A stretch of DNA of 13,402 bases, taken from the NCBI GenBank assembly GCA_002441525.1, contig DJWH01000115.1:1-13402 (forward strand), in the 5' to 3' direction. Of this stretch, positions 6,165-13,381 are shown piece after piece. This DNA is from Acholeplasmataceae bacterium UBA6235. Its GTDB lineage: Bacteria > Bacillota_I > Bacilli_A > Acholeplasmatales > UBA5453. A model generated the notes under the pieces. It searched no databases, was not told the DNA's origin, and saw only the letters and a program-made list of their open reading frames with translations. The stretch's first letter is position 1. The number at the start of each line of letters is the position of its first letter. The position numbers and the translations under genes are program-made.

Positions 6165-7574
6165 ATGAAATACATAATCGCTTTAATTTTAAAGTATCCA
6201 ATCAAAACCATGATAACAACATCGATTTTGTTAGTTGGCTTGTTTGTCGGGGTAACTAATATATCATTAAAAACAGGTAATGACACACTGATTTCAGATA
6301 CAACCGATTTATATCAAGATAATGAGGCGTATCAAACGGCTTTTGGTAAAGACCCCATTATTATCATATTTGATCAGGATTCGTTATACGATCAACAAAC
6401 ACTCGCCTTCATGTATGAGATTCAAAAAGAAACAGAAGGCATGGCTGGCATTTATGCCATCAATAGTCCTGTGACGTTGATTAAAGAAATTAGTCAAACC
6501 ATGTATGTACAAACCAATTCAGGTTTGGCACAAATGGCACAAGGCTTAATTGAGGTTTCCAATCAGTTAACAACCTTATCGGTTCAGCTACAAACCAATC
6601 AACCAGCAACACCTGATGTAGAGGCATTAAGCAACAATTTAACGTCGTTAATTACAGCTCAAAATCAACTAGGAACTGGTTTAGTGAACATGTTTAATGT
6701 CATGGATACGTTGGGTAGTAGCGTAAACAGTTTAGAATCTGACTTAAACACGTTAAAGGTTAGTCTAGATGAAAGTATGACGACAGAAATTGCATTAGTA
6801 GATGACATGTTACTGCGCACCAGTCAACTAGAAACCAGCATAAGTAATCTAACTAACCAATCTACTTTAACCGATGTTCCTACCAATACTGCAGCAGCAC
6901 TTGGTCAAATTCTTTTGACAATGGTGGATTTATCATCATTACTCGAACAACAACAAACCAGTATGGCTCAGCTTTCAATGGCCTTATCTACCATGGGGAC
7001 AAATCTCAAACAGATGGGGGAAAGTTTAGATGCTATCCAACAAAACTTCAATGCATTTGAACCTGGTTTTCCAACCAGTCAAGCCACCCTAGATCTAATG
7101 ATATATAAAGATGGCGAAGTGAAAGATATGTTTCAAGGTTTCATAGTGGATGGGAAATTGCGCATGGTACTTGTTTTAGAAGGCGATGTCACAGACAAAG
7201 CAGTGGATGACATCAGTGATGCCATCAATCAAATTATTTTAGAACACGACAAAAGTGATCAAGTCTTAGTCTCAGGTAAACCTATATTAGACCGCGCAAT
7301 CAAATCTTCCATGATGGCAAGTATGCAAAATATGATGCTGTTTGCCATTCTAGCGATGATCGTCATTCTACTGCTCACTTATCGTGTGAAAATGCGCTTA
7401 TTACCAATTGTCATGATTTTAGTCGCTGTGGTTGTCACAGTAGGCATCATGGGTTGGTTCAATATTGGATTAACCATGGTTTCTATGGCCGTATTCCCGG
7501 TTTTAATCGGGTTAGGGATTGATTATTTCATCCAGTTTCAAACACGATATGAAATCGAAAGGAGCGAATCATGA
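6165..7574 (+). CDS. RND/MMPL-type exporter, N-terminal half
   Basis: A 469-residue membrane protein matching the first half of an MMPL-domain RND exporter, of the kind found in Gram-positives. It has one N-terminal helix (about 13-33) and a large external domain. Three more helices (about 386-406, 409-431, 434-455) close with the family signature GLGIDYFIQFQTRYE, in which D453 is the expected proton-relay acid of helix 4. The external part contains a long Gln/Ser/Leu/Thr-rich coiled coil (about 120-295), as in YdgH-like proteins. AAGGAGGA at 6153-6160 marks the start. The protein ends in the cytoplasmic loop after helix 4, exactly where a single-chain exporter would continue into the next gene, which overlaps it by four bases (ATGA). 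The substrate is unknown; lipids or amphiphilic drugs are usual for the family. Confidence 0.85.
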   Translation: MKYIIALILKYPIKTMITTSILLVGLFVGVTNISLKTGNDTLISDTTDLYQDNEAYQTAFGKDPIIIIFDQDSLYDQQTLAFMYEIQKETEGMAGIYAINSPVTLIKEISQTMYVQTNSGLAQMAQGLIEVSNQLTTLSVQLQTNQPATPDVEALSNNLTSLITAQNQLGTGLVNMFNVMDTLGSSVNSLESDLNTLKVSLDESMTTEIALVDDMLLRTSQLETSISNLTNQSTLTDVPTNTAAALGQILLTMVDLSSLLEQQQTSMAQLSMALSTMGTNLKQMGESLDAIQQNFNAFEPGFPTSQATLDLMIYKDGEVKDMFQGFIVDGKLRMVLVLEGDVTDKAVDDISDAINQIILEHDKSDQVLVSGKPILDRAIKSSMMASMQNMMLFAILAMIVILLLTYRVKMRLLPIVMILVAVVVTVGIMGWFNIGLTMVSMAVFPVLIGLGIDYFIQFQTRYEIERSES

Positions 7575-8932
7575 ATCACGAACAAGCATTAATCAAAACA
7601 TTAAAGAAAACCGTACCTGCTGTTCTAACAGCTATGATTTCAACCGCACTGGGGTTATTGAGTTTATATGGTTCTAAAGTCCCAATGATCAATGACTTTG
7701 GATCGATGTTGACGATTGGGATTATTTTCGCTTTTATCATTGGTGTTTTGATTTTCTTACCATTTCTATATATAAGAGACAAACATTTACCGACTCCTAT
7801 CAAAAATAAACCAAAAAAAATAGTCAAACATAACCAGTTTGTCCATAAGTTGGCATTCGTTTCAATGAAGTTTAAATACGTGATATTATTCGTTGCTATG
7901 ATACTAGCAGGTTTAGGTATCTATTTCGATTTAGATGCGAAAGCAGAAACGAATTTAGAAAACTTCATGCCCCAAGATAGTGAAGCACTTGAAGACATCA
8001 GAACACTAAGAGAAATCATTGGTTCGACAGAACAAATCGCAATTATGATTCAAGACGATGACGTATTGACACAGCGTAGTCTTGAATTAGTTAGTGATAT
8101 TGAATTGTTAATAAAGACAGATTATCAAGAACGCGTGATTGAAACACAATCATTAACAACATTACTTAGCTATAGTGGTATAGACTCATATGAAGGAGAT
8201 TTAGATGGGGCTTTGGATAATTTACCCAAAGATCAGGTAAAACTCTTTATAAATGATGCTAGAACCATGATGGTAATCAATCTATCTCTACATGATATGT
8301 CGGATGAAACATTTGAACAGTTTTTAACAGATTTATCTGATGACATCACGATGACAAATGCTAATCAAATGATATCAATCACGGGGCAATCTGTGATTGA
8401 TAATGAAATGATGAAAGCTTTGACAACTGGTCGATATGAAATGACTATCATTGGCTTATCTTTAATCTTCGTTGCACTGTTGATTATTTACAAATCTTTT
8501 TATCGAGCGATTCTACCAATATTACCAGTCATTTTAATCGTAGGCTGGAGTGGCTTAGTCATGTCTTTGTTTGGGATTGCTTATACACCACTCACAGCCA
8601 CCCTTGGCGCATTGATCATGGGGATAGGGACAGAGTTCACAGTGTTGATCATTGAACGCTATGAAGAAGAACTAGAGACATCCGCGTCTTCAAGTGAAGC
8701 AATCCAAAATGCTTTATCAAAAATGGCCAATCCGATCTTGGTATCATCATTAACCACGATGGGTGGATTCAGTGCATTAATCCTATCCGATTTCGTCATT
8801 TTATCGAATTTTGGTATAATGACCTTGGTCAATCTATCATTAGCCTTATTGTCAATGTTCATCGTATTACCAACCATTATGGCTATCATGATAAATCAAG
8901 AAAAAGTACCGACAGTAGTAACAGAATCATAA
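7571..8932 (+). CDS. RND/MMPL-type exporter, C-terminal half
   Basis: A 453-residue protein that continues the exporter. Helices 5 and 6 (about 15-35, 43-68) finish the first membrane block. Helix 7 (101-119), an external domain (120-288) and helices 8-12 (290-307, 312-334, 341-362, 387-408, 414-441) follow. The second-half signature GIGTEFTVLIIERYEEE has E355 where the first half has Asp, as in HAE-type RND proteins. The opening EQALIKTLKKTVPAVLTAMISTALGL is what normally follows the GIDY motif inside one chain, so nothing is missing at the junction. AAAGGAG (7558-7564) lies upstream of ATG 7571, inside the end of the previous gene, so translation is coupled. Both parts together are about 920 residues, a normal single-chain length. 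Confidence 0.85.
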   Translation: MNHEQALIKTLKKTVPAVLTAMISTALGLLSLYGSKVPMINDFGSMLTIGIIFAFIIGVLIFLPFLYIRDKHLPTPIKNKPKKIVKHNQFVHKLAFVSMKFKYVILFVAMILAGLGIYFDLDAKAETNLENFMPQDSEALEDIRTLREIIGSTEQIAIMIQDDDVLTQRSLELVSDIELLIKTDYQERVIETQSLTTLLSYSGIDSYEGDLDGALDNLPKDQVKLFINDARTMMVINLSLHDMSDETFEQFLTDLSDDITMTNANQMISITGQSVIDNEMMKALTTGRYEMTIIGLSLIFVALLIIYKSFYRAILPILPVILIVGWSGLVMSLFGIAYTPLTATLGALIMGIGTEFTVLIIERYEEELETSASSSEAIQNALSKMANPILVSSLTTMGGFSALILSDFVILSNFGIMTLVNLSLALLSMFIVLPTIMAIMINQEKVPTVVTES

Positions 8933-8947
8933 AGCGAGGAATTTAGG

Positions 8948-9499
8948 ATGAAAGACACAAAAGACATGATTTTAAATGCGAGCATTGAGGTATTTTCAGA
9001 AAAAGGATATACCTTGACAACAACACTGGAAATCTCTAAGAAAGCAGGTGTGTCGGAAATGACATTATTCAGACATTTTCAGACGAAAAACAACCTCTTT
9101 TTAAGTGCGATTAAACAGGCAGTTGGTGAATCATTCACAAATGATATTACAATTGATTCAGGCAAGCCTTTAAAAATGTTTGTGGCAGATATCTTGCATG
9201 AAAAGCTTTTAAGTATATCCACACATCATGCTTTAATTAAAATGCTAATACGCGAAACATTAGCCAACCAGTTACCAAGTGAACTTGCGTTCACAAAAAT
9301 GATTTATATGCAAATCACTGACAAACTTGAAACATACATCAAGGATAACCAATTATCACTAGACGCTAATGCATTAGCAGACTTAATGGTTGGGATGCTA
9401 TTAAAGTATGCAGTCATGTCAGATTTAAGCTATCACACACTAACTAAAAATGAACAAAAGGATTATTTGAATCCTTATCTAAATATGATTAACATATAA
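8948..9499 (+). CDS. TetR-family transcriptional regulator
   Basis: A 183-residue repressor-type protein. The N-terminal TetR_N domain (about 1-50) begins TKDMILNASIEVFSEKGY. It has the HTH TTLEISKKAGVSEMTLFRHF (25-44), where GVSEMTLFRHF is the recognition helix region, followed by KNNLFLSAI. The rest is helical and too divergent to predict a ligand. It sits 15 bases after the exporter gene and 17 before the next gene, with GAGGAATTTAGG before its ATG. Its place inside the exporter operon and the palindrome at 6129-6144 suggest that it represses its own operon and responds to a substrate of the pump. Confidence 0.9.
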   Translation: MKDTKDMILNASIEVFSEKGYTLTTTLEISKKAGVSEMTLFRHFQTKNNLFLSAIKQAVGESFTNDITIDSGKPLKMFVADILHEKLLSISTHHALIKMLIRETLANQLPSELAFTKMIYMQITDKLETYIKDNQLSLDANALADLMVGMLLKYAVMSDLSYHTLTKNEQKDYLNPYLNMINI

Positions 9500-9516
9500 A
9501 GGAGCAATATTATCAT

Positions 9517-10110
9517 ATGATTGTTGTACTTTTTCTAGTAATCTTGACCTTACTAGCCATTTATGCAAATCCGTTTATTCGTAAACACAACACCAAACTT
9601 TATATTGTAGCAACCCTATTAGCGATTCTCGCATTTATATTTAAAGATAAACCAATCGCAACGCCGTTCATTCAAGGCTTTTTAGGCTTAAGTTTCTTCT
9701 ATATTGTGATGATCACAGGTGCAATTGACAAGAAGTATAAAATCAAATCAAAATTTGTCACCTTGAGAAAAGAATATTCGATCATTGGGTTCATCGTAAT
9801 CACACCACATGCACTTAACTATACCATTCAAGGTTTAGATGGAACAATAAGTTTAGAATGGTTTGGACTCATCAGCTTTTTATTAATGGTGCCACTATTT
9901 ATTACATCATTCATTAAAATCAGAAAGAAGATGTCTTCAAAAACGTGGTATAAGATTCAATCATTGGCTTATATCATATACTTATTACTCTTCATCCACT
10001 TAATATTGAATTACACTCAACCGATTAACTTGGTGCTATATTTATTTTTATTCATCTTTTATTTTGTATTAAAAACCATTAAGTATGCTAAAACTGGGAA
10101 ATTAAGATAA
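9517..10110 (+). CDS. Ferric-reductase/MsrQ-like six-helix membrane protein
   Basis: A 197-residue membrane protein with about six helices (near 2-18, 27-42, 50-70, 87-104, 114-133, 148-166, with a further one 169-187). Two membrane histidines stand out: H98 in IIGFIVITPHALNYTI and H161 in LAYIIYLLLFIHLILNY. The phrases LRKEYSIIGF....H and TWYKIQSLAYIIYLLLFIH resemble the ferric-reductase-like transmembrane domain (PF01794), as in MsrQ/YedZ, where paired His residues hold heme b. Only one clear His per helix is present here, fewer than in MsrQ, so heme binding is not certain. No flavin or NAD(P)H domain is attached. AAAGGAGC (9498-9505) overlaps the tetR stop. It is the last gene of the exporter operon. 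Confidence 0.55.
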   Translation: MIVVLFLVILTLLAIYANPFIRKHNTKLYIVATLLAILAFIFKDKPIATPFIQGFLGLSFFYIVMITGAIDKKYKIKSKFVTLRKEYSIIGFIVITPHALNYTIQGLDGTISLEWFGLISFLLMVPLFITSFIKIRKKMSSKTWYKIQSLAYIIYLLLFIHLILNYTQPINLVLYLFLFIFYFVLKTIKYAKTGKLR

Positions 10111-10123
10111 CGAAATGAATTGG

Positions 10124-10165
10124 GTGAACTACCCACCACTTCTAGTTAAGTGGTGGGTAGTTCAC
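10124..10165. repeat. Perfect 18-bp hairpin with six-base loop
   Basis: 10124-10141 and 10148-10165 are perfect inverted copies (GTGAACTACCCACCACTT and its complement) around the loop CTAGTT. It is much more stable than a normal terminator and has no T run after it. It begins 14 bases after the preceding operon ends, so it may act as a transcript end or stabiliser. The GAACTACCCACC stem resembles hairpins at the ends of IS200/IS605-type elements; that is recollection, not a search result. Confidence 0.85.
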
Positions 10166-10167
10166 AT

Positions 10168-10410
10168 GACAAGTTCGAAAAAGTTGTTGTATCTTTTCTA
10201 AGCTCAAAAGATGGAGGTAACATTTATCTTGGGGATGATGATTTTAGTAATTGGATGGTTGGTTATCTGGACATGCAACCACTATCGAGTGCTCAGTTAA
10301 TTCGATTATATGTTAGATGTGAACCATCCCATAGGGTGGTTTTTTCTTGTGACAATGTGGTGACATTATCAAAAATATATTTAATTCAACCAATTTTTAT
10401 GTTAAAGTAA
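10168..10410 (+). pseudogene. Relic of an AlbA_2/Schlafen-type (divergent AAA_4) gene
   Basis: Read from 10168 the frame gives DKFEKVVVSFLSSKDGGNIY and then LGDDD. This matches the start of the AlbA_2 DNA-binding domain of helicase-related regulators, in which a charged E-K-x-x-x-A/S-F-x-N-S-x-G-G helix and turn leads to a strand I-Y-I-G-x-D-D. The expected N-terminus (a FKES/ELK segment) is missing because the 18-bp hairpin abuts it at 10165. After about residue 30 the similarity fades, and the frame runs through a terminator-like hairpin to a stop at 10408-10410. The only start in frame is GTG inside the hairpin, without a ribosome binding site. A fragment, not a working gene, is most likely. 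Confidence 0.5.
10322..10345 (+). terminator. Rho-independent terminator-like hairpin
   Basis: AACCATCCC (10322-10330) pairs with GGGTGGTT (10334-10341) with one bulged T and a three-base loop, followed by six T. It lies upstream of the operon starting at 10433 and would stop read-through from the exporter operon. Confidence 0.7.
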
Positions 10411-10432
10411 CGTTGAAAGGATGTGTCTTCTG

Positions 10433-10945
10433 ATGAAAAAAATGTGGTCATTGTTGGTTATATTGTTCATCACAATCTCATTTAGTTCAAGTACGAAAGC
10501 GATGGAAGCACCCTATCTTGATGCGTTCCATAATTATGAAGCTTTTCTCAATGGGGTGGATTATTATATTGGTGAAGAAAATATTTATTTTACGAGCACC
10601 GAAGTGGATTTAGGAGACGATTACTATGTCAGTTATGTCATTGAACACGACATTCGTAATCGAAAGTCCTATGAATCGGATGGTAGACCATACTTCATTT
10701 ATCAGAGTAAAGATTCCACACTTAATTATCATTTTGAAATCCATTTAAGGTTAAAAGAGGGCCAAGAGGTGATGTCATTTGTGAACATTTCATCCGATGG
10801 CTTTGACATAAATGTATCAGGGACTCGTAATAGTTTTATCCTCATACGTCGACTCAATGATCAGAAAATTCCAAGTAGTGAAATCAACCGTATTGTGTCA
10901 CTCATATGTGCTTTATACAATAAAACATGGGAGATGCCATCATGA
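10433..10945 (+). CDS. Predicted secreted protein of an unrecognised family
   Basis: A 170-residue protein with a typical signal peptide: MKKMW, a hydrophobic core LLVILFITISF, then SSSTKA and a likely signal peptidase I site before MEAP. The start at 10433 (MKK) is chosen over ATG 10421, which adds MCLL and lies directly on the AAAGGA sequence at 10416-10421. From 10433 the spacing is about 11 bases. The mature part alternates short aromatic beta strands and ends in a helix (SEINRIVSLICALYNKTW). A segment around DSTLNYHFEIHLRLKEGQ lines up with SGLSYHTTFSLQREESRS of the next gene, and the overall order of strands and final helix is the same. The pair therefore looks like distant paralogues. 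It overlaps the next gene by four bases (ATGA). I recognise no domain, and its function is unknown. Confidence 0.65.
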   Translation: MKKMWSLLVILFITISFSSSTKAMEAPYLDAFHNYEAFLNGVDYYIGEENIYFTSTEVDLGDDYYVSYVIEHDIRNRKSYESDGRPYFIYQSKDSTLNYHFEIHLRLKEGQEVMSFVNISSDGFDINVSGTRNSFILIRRLNDQKIPSSEINRIVSLICALYNKTWEMPS

Positions 10946-11499
10946 GAAAACTAATCTTTTTATCATTTGTTGTTTTGGTCAGTTTAAACAGCTGTTTTGG
11001 TTTTTATAGGAATACTTATACCTATTCAGAGAGTTATCGTTCACTAGATGATTTTTATCGTATATTAGAGAATGATGAAGCAATCGTTATATTGGATTTA
11101 ACACTCCATCCAGGTGAAACATTAGACTATCCAGCAACCATTCGCTTTCATACGGATAGTGATGTTGTTTATGAATATCTATACTCAATCAAACATAGTG
11201 GCTTATCGTATCATACGACATTCAGTTTACAAAGAGAAGAATCGAGAAGTTCCGGGGGACAATTGTTTAAAGGTGATGACATCAATGAAGAAATCATTCA
11301 TGAGGATTTAATCATCAGAACACAATTAACCCCTGCTGGAAAATTCGGTGCACCGCTTCAATTTGTGCTCAATTTTTATTTTGAAGCTAAGGGCATCGGA
11401 TACTATGGTGAAGTTAGACATGTGAATGAAATTTCAGAAAACTTTGACAAACAAGTGTTTATCGATTATATTATTGAATTGTATGAACAACACGTATAG
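10942..11499 (+). CDS. Predicted lipoprotein of the same unrecognised family
   Basis: A 185-residue protein. ATG 10942 is preferred to ATG 10927 because it forms an ATGA overlap with the previous stop, has GGGAG about nine bases upstream, and gives a clean signal sequence: MRK, hydrophobic LIFLSFVVLVSL, then the lipobox-like LNSC with a Cys at position 18. If processed, the protein is anchored on the outer face of the membrane by lipid. The mature part is rich in Tyr, Phe and acidic residues in a strand pattern. Landmarks are EYLYSIKH, SLQRE, HEDLIIRTQL, FVLNFYFEA, IGYYGEV and the final helix VFIDYIIELYEQ. The truncated gene at 1307 matches its second half clearly; the protein at 10433 matches it more distantly. 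It is followed 17 bases later by a diguanylate cyclase gene, suggesting a shared transcript. Confidence 0.7.
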   Translation: MRKLIFLSFVVLVSLNSCFGFYRNTYTYSESYRSLDDFYRILENDEAIVILDLTLHPGETLDYPATIRFHTDSDVVYEYLYSIKHSGLSYHTTFSLQREESRSSGGQLFKGDDINEEIIHEDLIIRTQLTPAGKFGAPLQFVLNFYFEAKGIGYYGEVRHVNEISENFDKQVFIDYIIELYEQHV

Positions 11500-11516
11500 T
11501 CGTTTTTGGGAGAAAT

Positions 11517-12458
11517 ATGAACAATCCGTATTTAGATCACGTTTCTAAAACACTAAAAGAAGAGTTTAATGTCGATGTCGTTGAAGACATTCTTTTGGTG
11601 CGCAAAGACCGCGTGATTTTGTATGGGGAAAGTAATTTATCTGAGGACAATGTATTATATGTCATCACAGGTACCTTACAATTGATTGGACTCGCAGAAG
11701 CGTCATCCATCCAACTAACGGATTTACTCAAACGTTTTGAATATAACAATGCATACGCTGATGTGGCAGGAAAAACGGATTATTATGGTTATGTCTATGG
11801 TGAATTGTTCAGTAGAAGACCACAAACCAGTGTAACTTTCCCGATTCTAGCAGAACAACAACGCGTTTGGGTTACGGTTTCGCGATTTGTTGTGGATGCA
11901 AATCCGGCACTATCAGCCTATTTCATCACCAACGTCAGTGATGTCATGGATGCGGAAGAACAAAACTATGCGAAATCGCATCGTGATTCCTTAACAGGTT
12001 TATTCAATAAATACACCCTCGATTTTCATTATGGAAAACGATACAAAAATGAGAACTTTCATGTGATGTATCTCGATATCGACAACTTCAAAGAAGTCAA
12101 TGATCACGATGGACACGTCGCTGGTGATCAATGCCTCATCGCCTTCAGCAACATCCTGAAAAGTTACTCAAACGATCAAAAACATTTCTATCGTAATGGC
12201 GGTGATGAATTTGTGGGACTGTTATTTGATACAGAAGACCATGTTAGAGAAATGGCAGAAGGTATTTTAAGCCAAGTCCGACAAATCCAGTCGCCAATTT
12301 CAAACACACGAATGACTGTATCGATGGGTATCGTTCAAGCGGATATGCGTCAAGATGTCATTCGAAAAGCCGATATGTTGTTGTATAAAGCGAAACGTAT
12401 GGGCAAGAATCAATATATTTATGAAATTGAAAAAACTAGACAACATGAAGAGGCCTAA
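11517..12458 (+). CDS. Soluble GGDEF diguanylate cyclase with N-terminal sensor-like domain
   Basis: A 313-residue cytoplasmic protein expected to make c-di-GMP from two GTP. Residues about 1-145 have no membrane helices and look like a PAS/GAF-type sensory region (strands such as ILLVRKDRVILYGES and RVWVTVSRFVVDANP). The GGDEF domain (about 150-305) is complete. It has DSLTGLFNK (157-165), the metal-binding D187 in MYLDIDNFKEVND, HVAGDQCL (200-207), the catalytic GGDEF at 228-232, and a late ADMLLYKAKRMGKNQ motif. The product-inhibition motif RxxD normally lies a few residues upstream of GGDEF. Here the equivalent stretch is YSND (217-220), so the Arg is absent and feedback inhibition is unlikely. 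GGGAG (11508-11512) precedes the ATG. It is the third gene of an operon with the two surface proteins. Confidence 0.9.
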   Translation: MNNPYLDHVSKTLKEEFNVDVVEDILLVRKDRVILYGESNLSEDNVLYVITGTLQLIGLAEASSIQLTDLLKRFEYNNAYADVAGKTDYYGYVYGELFSRRPQTSVTFPILAEQQRVWVTVSRFVVDANPALSAYFITNVSDVMDAEEQNYAKSHRDSLTGLFNKYTLDFHYGKRYKNENFHVMYLDIDNFKEVNDHDGHVAGDQCLIAFSNILKSYSNDQKHFYRNGGDEFVGLLFDTEDHVREMAEGILSQVRQIQSPISNTRMTVSMGIVQADMRQDVIRKADMLLYKAKRMGKNQYIYEIEKTRQHEEA

Positions 12459-12472
12459 ATAGCCTCTTTTTT
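12448..12472 (+). terminator. Rho-independent terminator of the GGDEF operon
   Basis: AAGAGGC (12448-12454) pairs with GCCTCTT (12462-12468), seven perfect pairs with the loop CTAAATA, continuing into a T run to 12472. The stop codon of the cyclase lies in the loop. Confidence 0.9.
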
Positions 12473-12519
12473 AGTATAAAAATGGTAACTATTTAGAATT
12501 ATTTTCATTAGTATTGAAG

Positions 12520-12548
12520 TTGAAATAGAAATCGATTATCATTACTAT
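12520..12548 (+). promoter_or_regulatory. Candidate zupT promoter
   Basis: TTGAAA (12520-12525) and TACTAT (12543-12548) are separated by 17 bases. The -10 box is only a four-of-six match, so support is modest, but spacing and position 31 bases before the start codon are right. Confidence 0.45.
12528..12546. promoter_or_regulatory. Candidate Fur/Zur-type operator
   Basis: The reverse strand of this 19-base site reads AGTAATGATAATCGATTTC, which matches the classical Fur box GATAATGATAATCATTATC at 14 of 19 positions by my count. It lies within the spacer and -10 box of the transporter promoter, where a Fur-family repressor would block transcription. For a zinc/iron importer either Zur or Fur control is plausible; sequence alone does not decide. 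Confidence 0.5.
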
Positions 12549-12579
12549 GTAAAATAATTACAAATAAGGAGTTTATACT

Positions 12580-13368
12580 ATGACCATATTACAAGCATTT
12601 TTTCTGACCCTATTTGCAGGGTTATCTACCGGTATTGGATCGCTTTTAGCGTTTAATAAAAGAGCTGCTTCAAAGACATTCTTATCCTTCGCTTTGGGTT
12701 TATCTGCTGGGGTGATGATTTATGTTTCATTTGTCGAGATATTTGTTAAAGCTAAAGACGCACTCATTTTAGATTTCGGTGTTAAAAACGGTTATATCTT
12801 AACCACGCTATCGTTTTTTGCAGGTGTATTCTTGATTGGATTGATCGACAAATTGGTACCTGATAAAGAAAACCCACATGAAATTAGAGATGTGAGTGAA
12901 ATGAAAGCGAAAGACCATAAATTATTAAGAATGGGATTATTTTCTGCCTTAGCCATCGCGATACACAATTTTCCTGAAGGCTTAGCGACGTTCATCGCAG
13001 CCCTTCAAAACCCAACCTTGGGGATCGGGATTGCAGTAGCGATTGCCATCCACAATGTACCTGAAGGCATCGCTGTAGCCGTACCTATTTATCAAGCAAC
13101 TGGTTCACGAAAGAAAGCATTTTTATACTCTTTCGCATCCGGGTTGTCCGAACCGATAGGGGCTTTATTGGGCTATTTCCTGCTCAGTGCATTCTTGACG
13201 GATGCGATGTTTGGATTCGTCTTTGGCTTGGTGGCAGGTATCATGGTTTACATCTCACTCGATGAACTCTTACCTACCGCTGAAAAATACGGGAAACACC
13301 ACATCGCCATTTATGGATTGATCACTGGGATGGCCATCATGGCACTCAGTTTGGTGTTGTTTGTTTAA
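12580..13368 (+). CDS. zupT: ZIP-family zinc/divalent metal transporter, ZupT-like
   Basis: A 262-residue membrane protein of the ZIP family that brings Zn2+, and often Fe2+ or Mn2+, into the cytoplasm. There are about eight helices. The two metal-site motifs of the ZupT branch are exact: HNFPEGLATF starting at H129 and HNVPEGIAVAV starting at H158, giving the His-Asn-x-x-Glu binuclear site. The cytosolic loop between helices 3 and 4 (about 91-117) is short and has only a few His residues. N-terminal FAGLSTGIGSLLAF and C-terminal GIMVYISLDELLPTAEKYG are also family features. AAGGAG (12566-12571) marks the start. The gene has its own promoter region with a Fur/Zur-like box and is separated from the cyclase operon by a terminator. 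Confidence 0.93.
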   Translation: MTILQAFFLTLFAGLSTGIGSLLAFNKRAASKTFLSFALGLSAGVMIYVSFVEIFVKAKDALILDFGVKNGYILTTLSFFAGVFLIGLIDKLVPDKENPHEIRDVSEMKAKDHKLLRMGLFSALAIAIHNFPEGLATFIAALQNPTLGIGIAVAIAIHNVPEGIAVAVPIYQATGSRKKAFLYSFASGLSEPIGALLGYFLLSAFLTDAMFGFVFGLVAGIMVYISLDELLPTAEKYGKHHIAIYGLITGMAIMALSLVLFV

Positions 13369-13381
13369 ATGACTGTCATTT
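13367..13381. repeat. 15-base palindrome at the end of zupT
   Basis: AAATGAC-T-GTCATTT is perfectly symmetric about one base and overlaps the zupT stop. A one-base centre cannot form a hairpin loop, so a protein-binding site for whatever lies downstream, or chance, is more likely than a terminator. Confidence 0.4.

Noticed and set aside
10812..11009. 65-codon frame across the junction of the two surface-protein genes
   Set aside because: It overlaps two well supported genes in another frame and has no features of its own.
13367..13381. Palindrome as a terminator for zupT
   Set aside because: The centre is a single base, so no loop can form, and no T run follows.
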